Of a stretch of DNA of 32,356 nt, positions 8,202 to 16,082 are shown piece by piece. The DNA is from Filifactor villosus. Lineage in GTDB: Bacteria > Bacillota > Clostridia > Peptostreptococcales > Filifactoraceae. The first letter of the stretch is position 1. Each line of letters starts with the position of its first letter. The DNA lies in assembly GCF_042652965.1 (NCBI RefSeq), contig NZ_JBHSHL010000038.1, forward strand, positions 1 to 32,356, given 5' to 3'. A model generated the notes under the pieces. The model was not told where the DNA came from. It was given only the letters and a program-made list of their open reading frames with translations, and searched no databases. A program made the position numbers and the translations under genes.

Positions 8202-8906
8202 ATGCCGAACGCAGTCAATACGGATAAATACAAACTGCATATGCAAGAGTTGATGCCGCTATTTTTGGATGAAAATCTGACGGACACTAAAGTCATAGAA
8301 GTAAAAGGAAAATCAGCGGATTATAAGATTAAGGTGTATCTCTACTCCGCAAAAATTGGAGAGTATAATTATCGAGGTAATAAGTGTTTTCTTTATAAAG
8401 ATGATGTTCTCCATACAAAATGGTATTGTTTTAACGATTCTTCTGTGTTTTATCAGCTGATTTCACATAAAAACGGCATAGAGTATCTGATTTTCAGACA
8501 GGATTTATACGGATATAGTGTACTTGATATGGAAAGTGGAGAAATCATGCAGTTTTTTCCGGAGTGTTCTTTTGATGGAGTGGAAACATTTATTTGGACG
8601 AAAGTGCATTATAATCCTGAAAATAATGTGCTTGCAGTGGAAGGATGTTATTGGGCTTGTCCTTATGGCGTTCAACTTTTCAACTTTGAAAATCCGATGA
8701 GTGAGAATCCGAAATTTGTCGATATCATATCCTGTCTTGACGGAGATTACGATGTATACGATGAACTGACATTCATTAGATGGGAAGAAGGGACTTTGCA
8801 TTTAAAAGCGTTTTTAGTTGAGAATTCAGAAATAATGGAACTGGTGATACCGCAGGAGCAATACCTCTGCTGGCTTGGCGATGACGAAATCGCCAAGTGT
8901 TTATAA
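8202..8906 (+). CDS. Beta-rich hypothetical protein, probable immunity protein
   Basis: A 234-residue acidic cytosolic protein made mostly of short strands with many aromatic residues (KWYCFNDSSVFYQLISHKNG, EYLIFRQDLYGYSVLDMESG, NNVLAVEGCYWACPYGVQLF). The recurring 'W/F-x-x-G ... D' strands suggest an open beta-sheet or partial propeller. I cannot name the family. GGAGG at 8191-8195 gives a good start. It is separated by 4 bases from the small helical gene upstream and by about 96 bases from the double-CxxC gene downstream. Confidence 0.5.
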   Translation: MPNAVNTDKYKLHMQELMPLFLDENLTDTKVIEVKGKSADYKIKVYLYSAKIGEYNYRGNKCFLYKDDVLHTKWYCFNDSSVFYQLISHKNGIEYLIFRQDLYGYSVLDMESGEIMQFFPECSFDGVETFIWTKVHYNPENNVLAVEGCYWACPYGVQLFNFENPMSENPKFVDIISCLDGDYDVYDELTFIRWEEGTLHLKAFLVENSEIMELVIPQEQYLCWLGDDEIAKCL

Positions 8907-9002
8907 GAGCGGAAGGATTTTAATAGCATTACAAAAGAAAAATATAGCATATTCCACAACATGTTGAAGGAAATTTCAGAAAGGGAAACTGTGAGAGGTG
9001 AG

Positions 9003-9635
9003 ATGATGAAGTATTGCTACATCTATGGCGATAGTGCTGAACATTTGTATTTAGGTAGAGAATCCATACTGAATATAAAACTCTGTCCACATTGTAACAT
9101 GGTGTTAAATCGTGAAGAAGTGATACTGCAAGCGGCAGACACAGTAAAGTGGAGAAAAAAGAAATTCTTTGTTACCACATACGATGGGGTAAGTATTGCG
9201 AGTCAGCGTTTTTATGAATTATACCAAGAGTACCAAATGAGAGGTATTGAATTTATCCCTTTTAAAAAAGCTTTGGACTACTATATTTGTCGTTTCATCA
9301 ATACGGTTGCTTTTGACCTTGAAAGAGCAAAACAAGTTCGCGTCGAATACGAGGGTAAGATTACTTATGGAGTCGTGGATAACGGTATATGTCCCACTTG
9401 CAAAAGAAGCAAAGGACACCACCATCCTTGGCCGTATCGTATCATTGAATCCGATGAACAAAAACTACAGGCAAATACCTTTTATCGTAGTGATATAGAG
9501 TTTGCCGAGAATAATGCGCAACATCCGCTTATATGGGCAACAGAGGATATTATTGAGGTGTTTACACAGAAAAAATGCGGGATTTTTTATAAGAATGTGG
9601 AAGGAAATTTTGGCAAAGGAGATTGCGGCAAATGA
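9003..9635 (+). CDS. SitI6-like double-CxxC immunity protein
   Basis: A 210-residue protein with two zinc-ribbon half-sites: CPHC (LCPHCNMVLNREEV) near the N terminus and CPTC (ICPTCKRSKGHHHPWPY) near residue 130. It ends in a segment SDIEFAENNAQHPLIWATED followed by IIEVFTQKKCGIFYKNVE. Two widely spaced CxxC pairs, plus a C-terminal 'D-I-F ... A-T-E-x-x-x-E-x-x-x-x-x-x-x-x-G-I-x-F-x-x-V', is the layout of the SitI6 double-CXXCG immunity family first described in Myxococcus toxin exchange. The match is by pattern only. GAGAGGTGAG at 8993-9002 leads into ATGATG at 9003/9006; the earlier ATG at 8961 has no ribosome-binding site. The stop overlaps the next gene's ATG (ATGA), so the two are translationally coupled. 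Confidence 0.55.
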   Translation: MMKYCYIYGDSAEHLYLGRESILNIKLCPHCNMVLNREEVILQAADTVKWRKKKFFVTTYDGVSIASQRFYELYQEYQMRGIEFIPFKKALDYYICRFINTVAFDLERAKQVRVEYEGKITYGVVDNGICPTCKRSKGHHHPWPYRIIESDEQKLQANTFYRSDIEFAENNAQHPLIWATEDIIEVFTQKKCGIFYKNVEGNFGKGDCGK

Positions 9636-10003
9636 AATGTAGGGTTTACTATGAAGCTTGGGAAATGGCATGTTGCGGGATTCCATTTAGCGTAGGAGAT
9701 GTTGTAAAATGGGAGGTCAGTAAGAATAATACCATACTTACACCTGTTAGTATCGGCGAGATTGACTATTGTTATGATGCGCATTCTTTTGAAGCGGATA
9801 AACTTTTGCTATTAACGGGAAAGGTTGAGAGTATAAAAATTTTGTATCACAAGTATGCACCCAAAAGTGATGAGCCGGAAAAATTAATCGCAACAAGCGG
9901 AAAGTTGTTCGATGTAGAACAAGCTCAAGGTTTTGAAGAAGATTTTGAAGATATGCAAGTGGCAGGGTATGTGGTGGAATTATCGGAATGTGTTTTTGAA
10001 TAG
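9632..10003 (+). CDS. DUF6578-like protein
   Basis: A 123-residue protein starting KCRVYYEAWEMACCGIPFSV and continuing GDVVKWEVSKNN. The 'V-x-Y-E-x-W-x-M-x-C-C-G-x-P-F-x-V-G-D-x-V-x-W' opening is the signature I remember for DUF6578, a family of unknown function common in actinobacteria. The rest is a small beta barrel-like sequence ending VAGYVVELSECVFE. The ATG at 9632 overlaps the stop of the double-CxxC gene and has AAAGGAG 10 bases upstream. Coupling to a likely immunity gene suggests a related or joint role, but no activity can be assigned. Confidence 0.55.
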   Translation: MKCRVYYEAWEMACCGIPFSVGDVVKWEVSKNNTILTPVSIGEIDYCYDAHSFEADKLLLLTGKVESIKILYHKYAPKSDEPEKLIATSGKLFDVEQAQGFEEDFEDMQVAGYVVELSECVFE

Positions 10004-10017
10004 GAAGGGTGAAAGAT

Positions 10018-10506
10018 GTGAATGACAAGGTGAAAGAACTATGGGGAAGGCGCAAAAAGATGCTCCCGAATTTTAATTGTATTTTATATCCTGATGGAAC
10101 CGTCACCGTTCTTAATTTTTTCAAAATTTATGATTCGAACGTAAAAACATATCATGTTGTGATATCTCCTTTATGTGATACTACATTGGACAGTGTTTTG
10201 AAATATCACGATAACTCATGGGTGCTGATTGACGAATGGCATCGCATTTCAAATGATTCGGGGATCTTTTTAAGCGGGGAAGGTGCTTTTGGAAGCGATG
10301 GATTTGTGGCGCATACGGATTTTGACGGAGAATTAAAATGGGCTATCTTTTTTAATCAAAGCAATCCGATTAAGGAGTTAAACATACACAATGATTACTT
10401 GGTAGGGCTAAGCGAACATGAAAATGCAAAGATTGAAATCAATTTAAAACAGTTGACGGACATTACATTTACATACATGGAGAATCATAAAATGACATTT
10501 ATGTAA
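10018..10506 (+). CDS. Hypothetical protein in immunity-like array
   Basis: A 162-residue beta-rich cytosolic protein with alternating strands (FNCILYPDGTVTVLNFFKIY, SWVLIDEWHRISNDSGIFLS, GELKWAIFFNQSNPIKELNI). The repeated '-W/F-x-x-x-N-x-I-x-E' spacing again suggests a sheet protein of the kind common among immunity proteins; no family is recognised. GGAAGG at 10003-10008 is nine bases from the GTG at 10018 but only touches the GTG at 10009, so 10018 is the likelier start. It begins 14 bases after the DUF6578-like gene, so it is probably in the same transcript. A 129-base gap without a gene follows. Confidence 0.5.
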   Translation: MNDKVKELWGRRKKMLPNFNCILYPDGTVTVLNFFKIYDSNVKTYHVVISPLCDTTLDSVLKYHDNSWVLIDEWHRISNDSGIFLSGEGAFGSDGFVAHTDFDGELKWAIFFNQSNPIKELNIHNDYLVGLSEHENAKIEINLKQLTDITFTYMENHKMTFM

Positions 10507-10635
10507 AATTGAGTGTTGACAAATTCAGTTGCTTGAAAATGAAGCGAATTGTTCTGTCAAACGTGTTTGATAAATCTTTTAAAACAAGAAGCTGATATGT
10601 TGGTTTTCCTATATGAAAGCTCGCTTGCAATATAG

Positions 10636-11107
10636 ACAACGAAAGCGTCGGTAAAAGAATTTGATATCAAGGCCTACCATAATGAGTATGGTAGCGGAAG
10701 GATTTATGGGGAACGGCTGTGCTATATTTTAGGTAAGGAAATACAAAACTTGGGATTTGGCAAAAACTAATTTTCCGCATACGGTTTCACAATTACAAAA
10801 TGCGATTGTGGACAGTGTTCTCCCGATATTTGAAGCATTTTACCGCTCTCCGGAGGAAATCATGAAGCATTGCCTTGAAGGAAAACTGGATATTTCACTC
10901 TCTTATTTTCTCGTTTTCGGAGATGAGGAATTGGCTAATTTAGCATTACAAAAGAAAATCGAAAAGAGCTTCAATAAGGGTCGAATTGTCGAATTTTTCA
11001 ATGGTATATCACAGATGAATCCGCAAAATATAGATCCGAATTACAATGAGTTTGTAGGTGCAGATTGGATAAAAATGGAATATTTGCAAGGGCTTGGATT
11101 GAAATGA
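10636..11107 (+). pseudogene. Frameshifted hypothetical (immunity-like) gene
   Basis: Two frames read as one protein. The first (10636-10770) gives VKEFDIKAYHNEYGSGRIYG and ends LGKEIQNLGFGKN-stop. The second, one frame over, has no ribosome-binding site at its TTG (10757) and gives NFPHTVSQLQNAIVDSVLPI through to KMEYLQGLGLK. Joined at about 10757-10770 they make 'GFGK/NFPHTVSQLQ', as expected for a single-base change. There is no start codon in the first frame, so the N terminus is also lost. No family is recognised. It indicates turnover within the array. Confidence 0.6.
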
Positions 11108-11119
11108 TTGAGGTATGAA

Positions 11120-11335
11120 ATGAAAGTGAAGGATAAAAAAGTTAAAATTTGTGATGAATGTAGCAGAACATATTTTGAATATTCCTCAAAGATGGCTCAA
11201 TTATGCCCGCATTGTGCTCATATACTATATGGATATCCGGATTGTGGACATGTTTTTGAAGCTTATAGATGTGTAAAATGCTTATATCATCATAATAAGG
11301 AAGAATATATAGATAAATTATTGGGTGAGGAGTGA
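11120..11335 (+). CDS. Small zinc-ribbon protein
   Basis: A 71-residue protein dominated by cysteine pairs: ICDEC, LCPHC, a lone C in YPDCGH and RCVKC, followed by a HH pair. Two zinc-binding knuckles are likely. It could be a metal-stabilised immunity protein or a small regulator; nothing more can be said from the sequence. The ATG at 11120 has GAGG at 11109-11112; the upstream in-frame TTG at 11108 has none. It sits 12 bases after the broken gene and 40 bases before the intact HTH gene. Confidence 0.55.
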   Translation: MKVKDKKVKICDECSRTYFEYSSKMAQLCPHCAHILYGYPDCGHVFEAYRCVKCLYHHNKEEYIDKLLGEE

Positions 11336-11375
11336 ATATGGAATTTAAATATACTGATAGAAAGGAGGTTGTGAT

Positions 11376-11606
11376 ATGGCATTAAACTATCGTCCGTTAT
11401 GGATACAGCTTGTTCAGAAAGACTTGAAGAAAACCGATGTGATTGCAATGGCAGGACTTACCACTAATGTGATGGCACAAATGGGTAAGAACCAACCAAT
11501 CACTCTAAAAAACTTAGAAAAAATCTGTAAAGCACTTAACTGCACACCCAATGATATTCTTTGCTTGAACGATGATGCTAATTCTAATTTTTCTAAGAAG
11601 AAATAG
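11376..11606 (+). CDS. Small Cro/CI-type HTH regulator
   Basis: A 76-residue DNA-binding protein that is one compact helix-turn-helix domain: LWIQLVQKDLKKTDVIAMAG, TTNVMAQMGKNQPITLKNLE and KICKALNCTPNDILCL. It belongs to the short Cro/CI-type group (YozG-like) common in clostridial mobile elements. AGGAGG lies 8 bases before the ATG. It has a dead relative at 4003 on the left side of the array and a diverged intact relative at 31741. It could control the upstream array or be a leftover of the ICE regulatory module; no operator is visible. Confidence 0.8.
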   Translation: MALNYRPLWIQLVQKDLKKTDVIAMAGLTTNVMAQMGKNQPITLKNLEKICKALNCTPNDILCLNDDANSNFSKKK

Positions 11607-12365
11607 TGAGCTTTAGGGAATACTTACAAAATAAAACTGAATATGATAGTAAAATCGTGGAAAGTTGCTATTCACATTCTCAAAAAATGCAGACAGTTCG
11701 TACAAGAACCATAACAACTGAATGATCGGACTGTTTTGTTTTTCAATTTCATACCCGAGTCCTGTGTCGAAACATACTCATACAGATAACCGGTGTAGCG
11801 GCACGTTGAAATTCAAGGTAATTCCGACTTTGATATGAATTCTTTCGGTTTATAACCGAGATAAGAAATAAAGCTAAATATCAATATGTCAGTACACTGG
11901 GCAATAGTATAACGAGTCGTATTCCACGTCGATGAGATAAAGTTTCGTAGTTGGAACATGGATATAGCAACACTGTCACAGTCATCTCCGGCAGTGTGGT
12001 TGAAATTAATACGGGTATCAATATCGCCATGGCACAGAAGATGTTTTGGAGCGGGGACTCTCGAAATAGAGATCTTTTAGACTCGAGAAACGATTGTGAC
12101 CCCCTCCTCCGCCTAAGAACCGGGAAGCTGTGGGGAAGCAGAGTATCAATAAAAACCGAAAAGGGATACTCTTGGTTTACCGGGGGTAGTTTCCGATGTT
12201 TTTAGGTTTTATTTTGGGGGTATACAAAAAGTATTGGTGCCGTTTGTCGTTTAATGACACAGCTGCCTGAACTGTCGATATCGTTGTCCCGTTAGTTCTA
12301 TGGGAACGAGATGTTTTTTGTTTGTGGATCGGGCATAACGTCAGTCTGACCGGAGAACAGTATAA
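11607..12365 (+). other. Gene-poor boundary region between island and core block
   Basis: There is no convincing gene in 760 bases. A short frame at about 11611-11724 (containing EYDSKIVESCYSHSQKMQ) lacks a start and looks like a gene scrap. The 84-codon frame at 11951-12205 has no ribosome-binding site and no family resemblance. Base composition changes from AT-rich to more balanced along this stretch, so the edge of the accessory island probably lies here. No attachment site or tRNA gene could be identified. Confidence 0.4.
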
Positions 12366-12477
12366 TACGATTCTTCCTTTGAATTATAGATATAAACAAT
12401 TTGTGGCCCATAGAAGATAAACCGATTTTTCGTGGGTTAAAAAACAGATATATCCATACTTCTATTGGAGAATAGTA
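12366..12477 (+). repeat. R1 MITE-like element, copy b (TAA target duplication)
   Basis: A 112-bp R1 copy from TACGATTCTTCC to GGAGAATAGTA, flanked directly by TAA on both sides (12363-12365 and 12478-12480). It is nearly identical over its whole length to the copy at 18094-18205, which implies recent movement. It lies between the island boundary and the ccdA-tlpA gene. The inner part (CCCATAGAAGATAAACC ... TTTTTCGTGGGTT) is self-complementary. Confidence 0.9.
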
Positions 12478-12657
12478 TAAGACCCGCAGGAGATAGGCGG
12501 AAAGCGTTGTTTGCGGCAAAATAAAACCGTACCGGTAATGGTTCGTGTTTTTTCGAAAGGACGGCTCTGCAACGGGAGATGTTCTTTTGTATCGGTTTCC
12601 TATCGGTAGTTTTCGTTGGTGTGAATGACACAGAGATAGAAAGATGGAGTGGTGATA

Positions 12658-13977
12658 TTGAATCAGGTTATTCAAGTAGAACATATAAGTTTTGTTCTGG
12701 TATTTTTGGAAGGAATCATATCCTTCTTTTCGCCTTGTGTGCTGCCCATCCTTCCGATCTACTTCGGAATGATGGCGGGACAGGATGTTCGCGACAATAA
12801 GTCGAAACCGAAGCTCAATATGTTGTTTTTCGGCCTTGGAATTGTACTTTCGTTCTTCTTGTTGGCAGTTGCCTTTACGATGGTAGGGCAGTTCTTTAAC
12901 GAGAAGAAGATGTTGTTCAGTCGGATCGGCGGCATCATCATTATTTTGCTCGGACTCTATCAAGTGGGCTTCTACAAGAGCAATTTTTTGAATAAGGAGA
13001 GAAGGCTTCCCGTGATCGGAGGAGACAGGGAGATAGGTCCTCTTGTTGCCCTCGTCATGGGTTTTACGTTCAGTTTTGCATGGACGCCCTGCGTAGGTCC
13101 GATGTTGTCATCGGTCTTGATCATGGCCTCGGGTGCCAAGACGGCGGTAACGGGTAATTTGCTGGTGGCTGTCTATGCCCTCGGTTTTATGATTCCCTTC
13201 TTCCTGTTCGGAATCCTCACGCAGAAGATCATGGGATGGTTGGAGAAAAATCAGGCGATGTCGAGATGGATCCCGAAGGTGGGAGGAGTCATCCTCATCC
13301 TGATGGGGATCAGTGTATTTACCGGTTGGATGAACTCCGTGACGGGATATCTCAGCAAAACTCCGGCCCCTTCCATAGTCACTCAAGAGCCTCAGGAACG
13401 TTCGGAGACGGAGACGCCTGCGACCGAGCAGGAACAACAGCCCGAATCGGCAACGAATACGGAGCGGGGCAGTGGGGCGCAGGAACAGGGAGCGGAGGCT
13501 CAGGAAGGAGCGAGCGAGGAGTATGTGGCACCCGAATTCAGCGGGACGGATCAGTACGGGACCGTGCACAACCTTGCGGACTATAAGGGGAAGGTTATTC
13601 TTCTCAACTTCTGGGCGAGTTGGTGTGGACCTTGCCGAAGAGAGATGCCCGATGTGGAGGCTCTCTATCATGAATATGGAGAGAACAAGGGGGATGTCAT
13701 CATTCTGGGAGTTACCAATCCGAAGAATGAACAAAATCCCAATTCTTCCGACATCGATGAAGAGAAATTGAAGGCCTTTTTGCAGGAGGGAGATTTTGCC
13801 TTTCCTTCGATCTTCAATGCAAGCGGAGATATCTTTGAGGCCTACGGAATCAGTGCATTTCCGACGACCTTTATTATTGACGGCAACGGCACCCTTGTCG
13901 GTTACGCACAGGGAATGTTGACCAAGGAGATTATGCAGTCGGCGATTGAGGATGCACGAGCGGCGAAAAAGAATTGA
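12658..13977 (+). CDS. CcdA-TlpA fusion: thiol-disulfide transporter with thioredoxin domain
   Basis: A 439-residue protein joining two redox modules. Residues ~5-235 form a six-helix CcdA/DsbD-type membrane domain with the cysteine pair in SFFSPCVLPILPIYFG (C27) and FAWTPCVGP (C145), which passes electrons across the membrane. Residues ~240-290 are a low-complexity linker rich in E, Q, T and A. Residues ~290-437 form an extracytoplasmic TlpA/ResA-like thioredoxin with WASWCGPC (C323, C326) and the cis-proline segment ISAFPTTFII. It should keep exported cysteines reduced. The TTG at 12658 is 8 bases after GGAG (12646-12649) and is preferred to the GTG codons at 12649/12652. The gene stands alone; its stop overlaps the SRP RNA promoter. 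Confidence 0.9.
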   Translation: MNQVIQVEHISFVLVFLEGIISFFSPCVLPILPIYFGMMAGQDVRDNKSKPKLNMLFFGLGIVLSFFLLAVAFTMVGQFFNEKKMLFSRIGGIIIILLGLYQVGFYKSNFLNKERRLPVIGGDREIGPLVALVMGFTFSFAWTPCVGPMLSSVLIMASGAKTAVTGNLLVAVYALGFMIPFFLFGILTQKIMGWLEKNQAMSRWIPKVGGVILILMGISVFTGWMNSVTGYLSKTPAPSIVTQEPQERSETETPATEQEQQPESATNTERGSGAQEQGAEAQEGASEEYVAPEFSGTDQYGTVHNLADYKGKVILLNFWASWCGPCRREMPDVEALYHEYGENKGDVIILGVTNPKNEQNPNSSDIDEEKLKAFLQEGDFAFPSIFNASGDIFEAYGISAFPTTFIIDGNGTLVGYAQGMLTKEIMQSAIEDARAAKKN

Positions 13978-14002
13978 CGATAAGGATTTCTTTTGGTAGA
14001 AT
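13974..14002 (+). promoter_or_regulatory. Sigma-A-type promoter of the SRP RNA
   Basis: TTGACG (13974-13979) and TAGAAT (13997-14002) are separated by exactly 17 bases. The -35 box overlaps the last codons and stop of the ccdA-tlpA gene. Transcription would start at about 14009 and run into the SRP RNA. Confidence 0.7.
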
Positions 14003-14039
14003 AGATAGACAGAGGGTAATTCTCTTTGATATCGTAAAT

Positions 14040-14290
14040 AAGGATTTGCTGTGCTATATGGGGAGTTAGCGGTGCCTTGTAACCTGCAATCCGCTTTAGC
14101 AGGATAGAAGCCGTCCCGAGGGCTGTTTTCGGTTGTTATGCCTAAGGAGGAACGTGTTGATTTGTCGGTCCCGCGCAACGGGAGCTTACGAACCGTGTCA
14201 GGTCCGGAAGGAAGCAGCAATAAGTAATGTCTTTCGTGTGTTGCGGGAGTGCCGGCAATGAGCGTTGCTTGTAGACACAGATCATTGAAA
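14040..14290 (+). ncRNA. ffs: Signal recognition particle RNA (large, Firmicutes type)
   Basis: The conserved helix 8 tetraloop region is plain: GTGTCAGGTCCGGAAGGAAG then CAGCAATAAG at about 14196-14226, with its partner strand GTGTTGCGGGAGTGCC. Upstream, GCTGTGCTATATGGGGAGTT and GCGGTGCCTTGTAACC form the Alu-type 5' domain found in Bacillus and Clostridium scRNA, so this is the ~250-nt form and not the 4.5S form. It pairs with Ffh to target membrane proteins. The ends are estimated from the helices. It is followed by a Rho-independent terminator at 14351 and then dnaX, a common gene order. Confidence 0.93.
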
Positions 14291-14350
14291 GAGTTCGAAG
14301 GACGGTGCACAGCTCTTATTTATATAAATATGACAAAACTTAAAAATCGG

Positions 14351-14380
14351 AAAACTACGGCAGAACAACCGTAGTTTTTT
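14351..14380 (+). terminator. Rho-independent terminator after SRP RNA
   Basis: Perfect stem AAAACTACGG / CCGTAGTTTT with an 8-base loop, followed by a T run. It ends the SRP RNA transcript before the dnaX promoter. Confidence 0.9.
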
Positions 14381-14430
14381 GTTGCGAAACTCGGATTTTG
14401 GACAAATCGGGTGAAAATATAAGAATATCG

Positions 14431-14439
14431 TGATATAAT
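14431..14439 (+). promoter_or_regulatory. Extended -10 promoter of dnaX operon
   Basis: TGATATAAT is an ideal extended -10 box (TGn + TATAAT), 31 bases before the dnaX ATG. No good -35 box is seen at 16-18 bases, which an extended -10 can tolerate. Confidence 0.6.
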
Positions 14440-14470
14440 CAAAAGATAAGTCGGGAGGAAGGAGGTTCAT

Positions 14471-16063
14471 ATGCATCAGGCACTGTATAGAAGCTACAGA
14501 CCCAAGAGGTTTGAAGACATCGTTGGCCAGGAACACATCGTATCCGTGCTCAAAAGCCAGATACGGGAAGGGAGCATAAGCCATGCCTACCTGTTCTGCG
14601 GTTCCAGGGGTACGGGTAAGACATCGACGGCCAAGGTCTTTTCAAAGGCGGTCAATTGTCTGTCCGAAGACAAGCCCTGCTATCAATGTAAGGCCTGTGT
14701 AGACGGGGACCTCGACGAGATTGAACTGGATGCGGCGTCCAACAACTCGGTGGACAATATCCGGGATATCAGGGATAATGTCGTCTTTATGCCGACGGTC
14801 GGCAGGTATAAGGTCTACATCATCGATGAGGTCCATATGCTATCTCAAGGAGCCTTCAACGCTCTGCTCAAGACCTTGGAGGAACCGCCGAATCATGTCA
14901 TCTTCATTCTGGCAACGACCGAACCTCACAAGATACCGGCAACGGTGCTTTCGCGTTGTCAGCGTTTTGATTTCAAGCGTTTGGATGATGAAGTGATAGC
15001 AAAGCACCTCCGCCACGTTCTGGAAAAAGAAGGAAAGCCTTTTGAGGAAGCGGCACTCGAGTTTATTGCTCGGGAGAGCGACGGAGGGATGCGCGATGCC
15101 CTGAGTCTTCTCGACAAGACGATGAGTTTGGAACATGTGGGCTTGAAGGAAGTCCTCAGCCTGGTCGGAGGTTCGGGCGAGGAGGAGAAGAGGGATTTTT
15201 TGAGGGCAATGGATGCCTCGGATATCCCAAGGATTTTGGAATTGATCGAGGAAATCCACGCGACAAGCTCGGATATCAAGCTTTTTGTCAGAGGTCTTCT
15301 TCTATATTTGAGAGAGTCTTTGATGGAGCACTACGGGATAGAGGCTAAGGATGATTTTAAGGATGGGTACGAGATCGAGAGTCTGATTTCGCGGATGGAG
15401 TTTTTCGGAGAAACACAGGCGAAGATGAGGATGTCGTCAGCACCTCGAGAGACCTTGGAACTTGCCGTTATTCGCTATCTTTCTCAGGGAGAGAAGACAC
15501 AGGTGGAAGAGTCTTCCGGTATCCGGGACCTCAAAAAAGAGATCGCTATGCTCAGGGAAGAACTCCTTCGGCTACAGGCAGAGCTCAAGAGATTGAAAGA
15601 GTCTCCTGTGCCCGAGACCTTCGGCAGAGGAAGGCGGATCAAAAACTCCCGGATCGATGCCGAGCCCGATTTGAAGGAACTTGTGCAGAACTGTTCCGAC
15701 GAAGAGAAGGAAAGGATCGAACAGGCGAACCAAGCGATGTTGCAGGTCTATGACCTTCTCAAACAGCAACGTTTTGCAAGCACCAAGGCCTTGTTGCAGG
15801 AGGGGAGGGTCGCACGGCGGATCGGAGGCAAACTCTACATCGCTTACGATGAACCCTTTGATTTTCACAAGAATAAAATCGATACCGAGGAGAACAGGGA
15901 GTTGATCAGCAACTTGTTTTCGCAGGCTCTGGGAGAAGAAGTCGAAGTTTATTTCTTGTTTTCGAGCCAAGTTTCAAACCTCGATCGGGAAGAGGTGGAA
16001 GAAGAAGCGGTATTACAGGAGCTCAGGGAGAGGTTTCCCGGGGTCCCTATTGAGATAAAATAA
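14471..16063 (+). CDS. dnaX: DNA polymerase III subunit gamma/tau
   Basis: A 530-residue clamp-loader ATPase that opens the beta clamp and holds the replisome together. Seen in order: Walker A GSRGTGKT (44-51), zinc module C63/C70/C73/C76, Walker B YIIDEVHM (116-123), sensor 1 ILATTEPHKIP, and the arginine-finger SRC in VLSRCQRFDF. Domain III follows to about residue 350, then a coiled segment (DLKKEIAMLREELLRLQAEL) and a C-terminal tau-like tail. GGAGG at 14460-14464 fits the ATG at 14471. The gene is followed after 19 bases by ybaB and then recR, the conserved Firmicutes operon. Confidence 0.97.
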   Translation: MHQALYRSYRPKRFEDIVGQEHIVSVLKSQIREGSISHAYLFCGSRGTGKTSTAKVFSKAVNCLSEDKPCYQCKACVDGDLDEIELDAASNNSVDNIRDIRDNVVFMPTVGRYKVYIIDEVHMLSQGAFNALLKTLEEPPNHVIFILATTEPHKIPATVLSRCQRFDFKRLDDEVIAKHLRHVLEKEGKPFEEAALEFIARESDGGMRDALSLLDKTMSLEHVGLKEVLSLVGGSGEEEKRDFLRAMDASDIPRILELIEEIHATSSDIKLFVRGLLLYLRESLMEHYGIEAKDDFKDGYEIESLISRMEFFGETQAKMRMSSAPRETLELAVIRYLSQGEKTQVEESSGIRDLKKEIAMLREELLRLQAELKRLKESPVPETFGRGRRIKNSRIDAEPDLKELVQNCSDEEKERIEQANQAMLQVYDLLKQQRFASTKALLQEGRVARRIGGKLYIAYDEPFDFHKNKIDTEENRELISNLFSQALGEEVEVYFLFSSQVSNLDREEVEEEAVLQELRERFPGVPIEIK

Positions 16064-16082
16064 CAGTTTAGGAGGAAGTACA

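Noticed and set aside
11951..12205. 84-codon frame in the island boundary
   Set aside because: No ribosome-binding site, no recognisable fold, and atypical codon use for either neighbour.
12298..12963. 221-codon minus-strand open frame across the R1 repeat and the ccdA start
   Set aside because: It runs opposite to the clearly coding ccdA-tlpA gene, and its 'conserved' part is only the translated R1 repeat, also found at 18020-18253.
13108..14310. 400-codon minus-strand frame
   Set aside because: It lies antisense to ccdA-tlpA and the SRP RNA, has no ribosome-binding site or family resemblance, and has skewed composition (rich in R, S and L).
15533..15538. Six-A run in dnaX as a programmed frameshift site for the gamma form
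   Set aside because: In-frame codons are AAA AAA GAG, not the A-AAA-AAG slippery heptamer, and the position is early relative to known sites; no upstream stimulator was seen.
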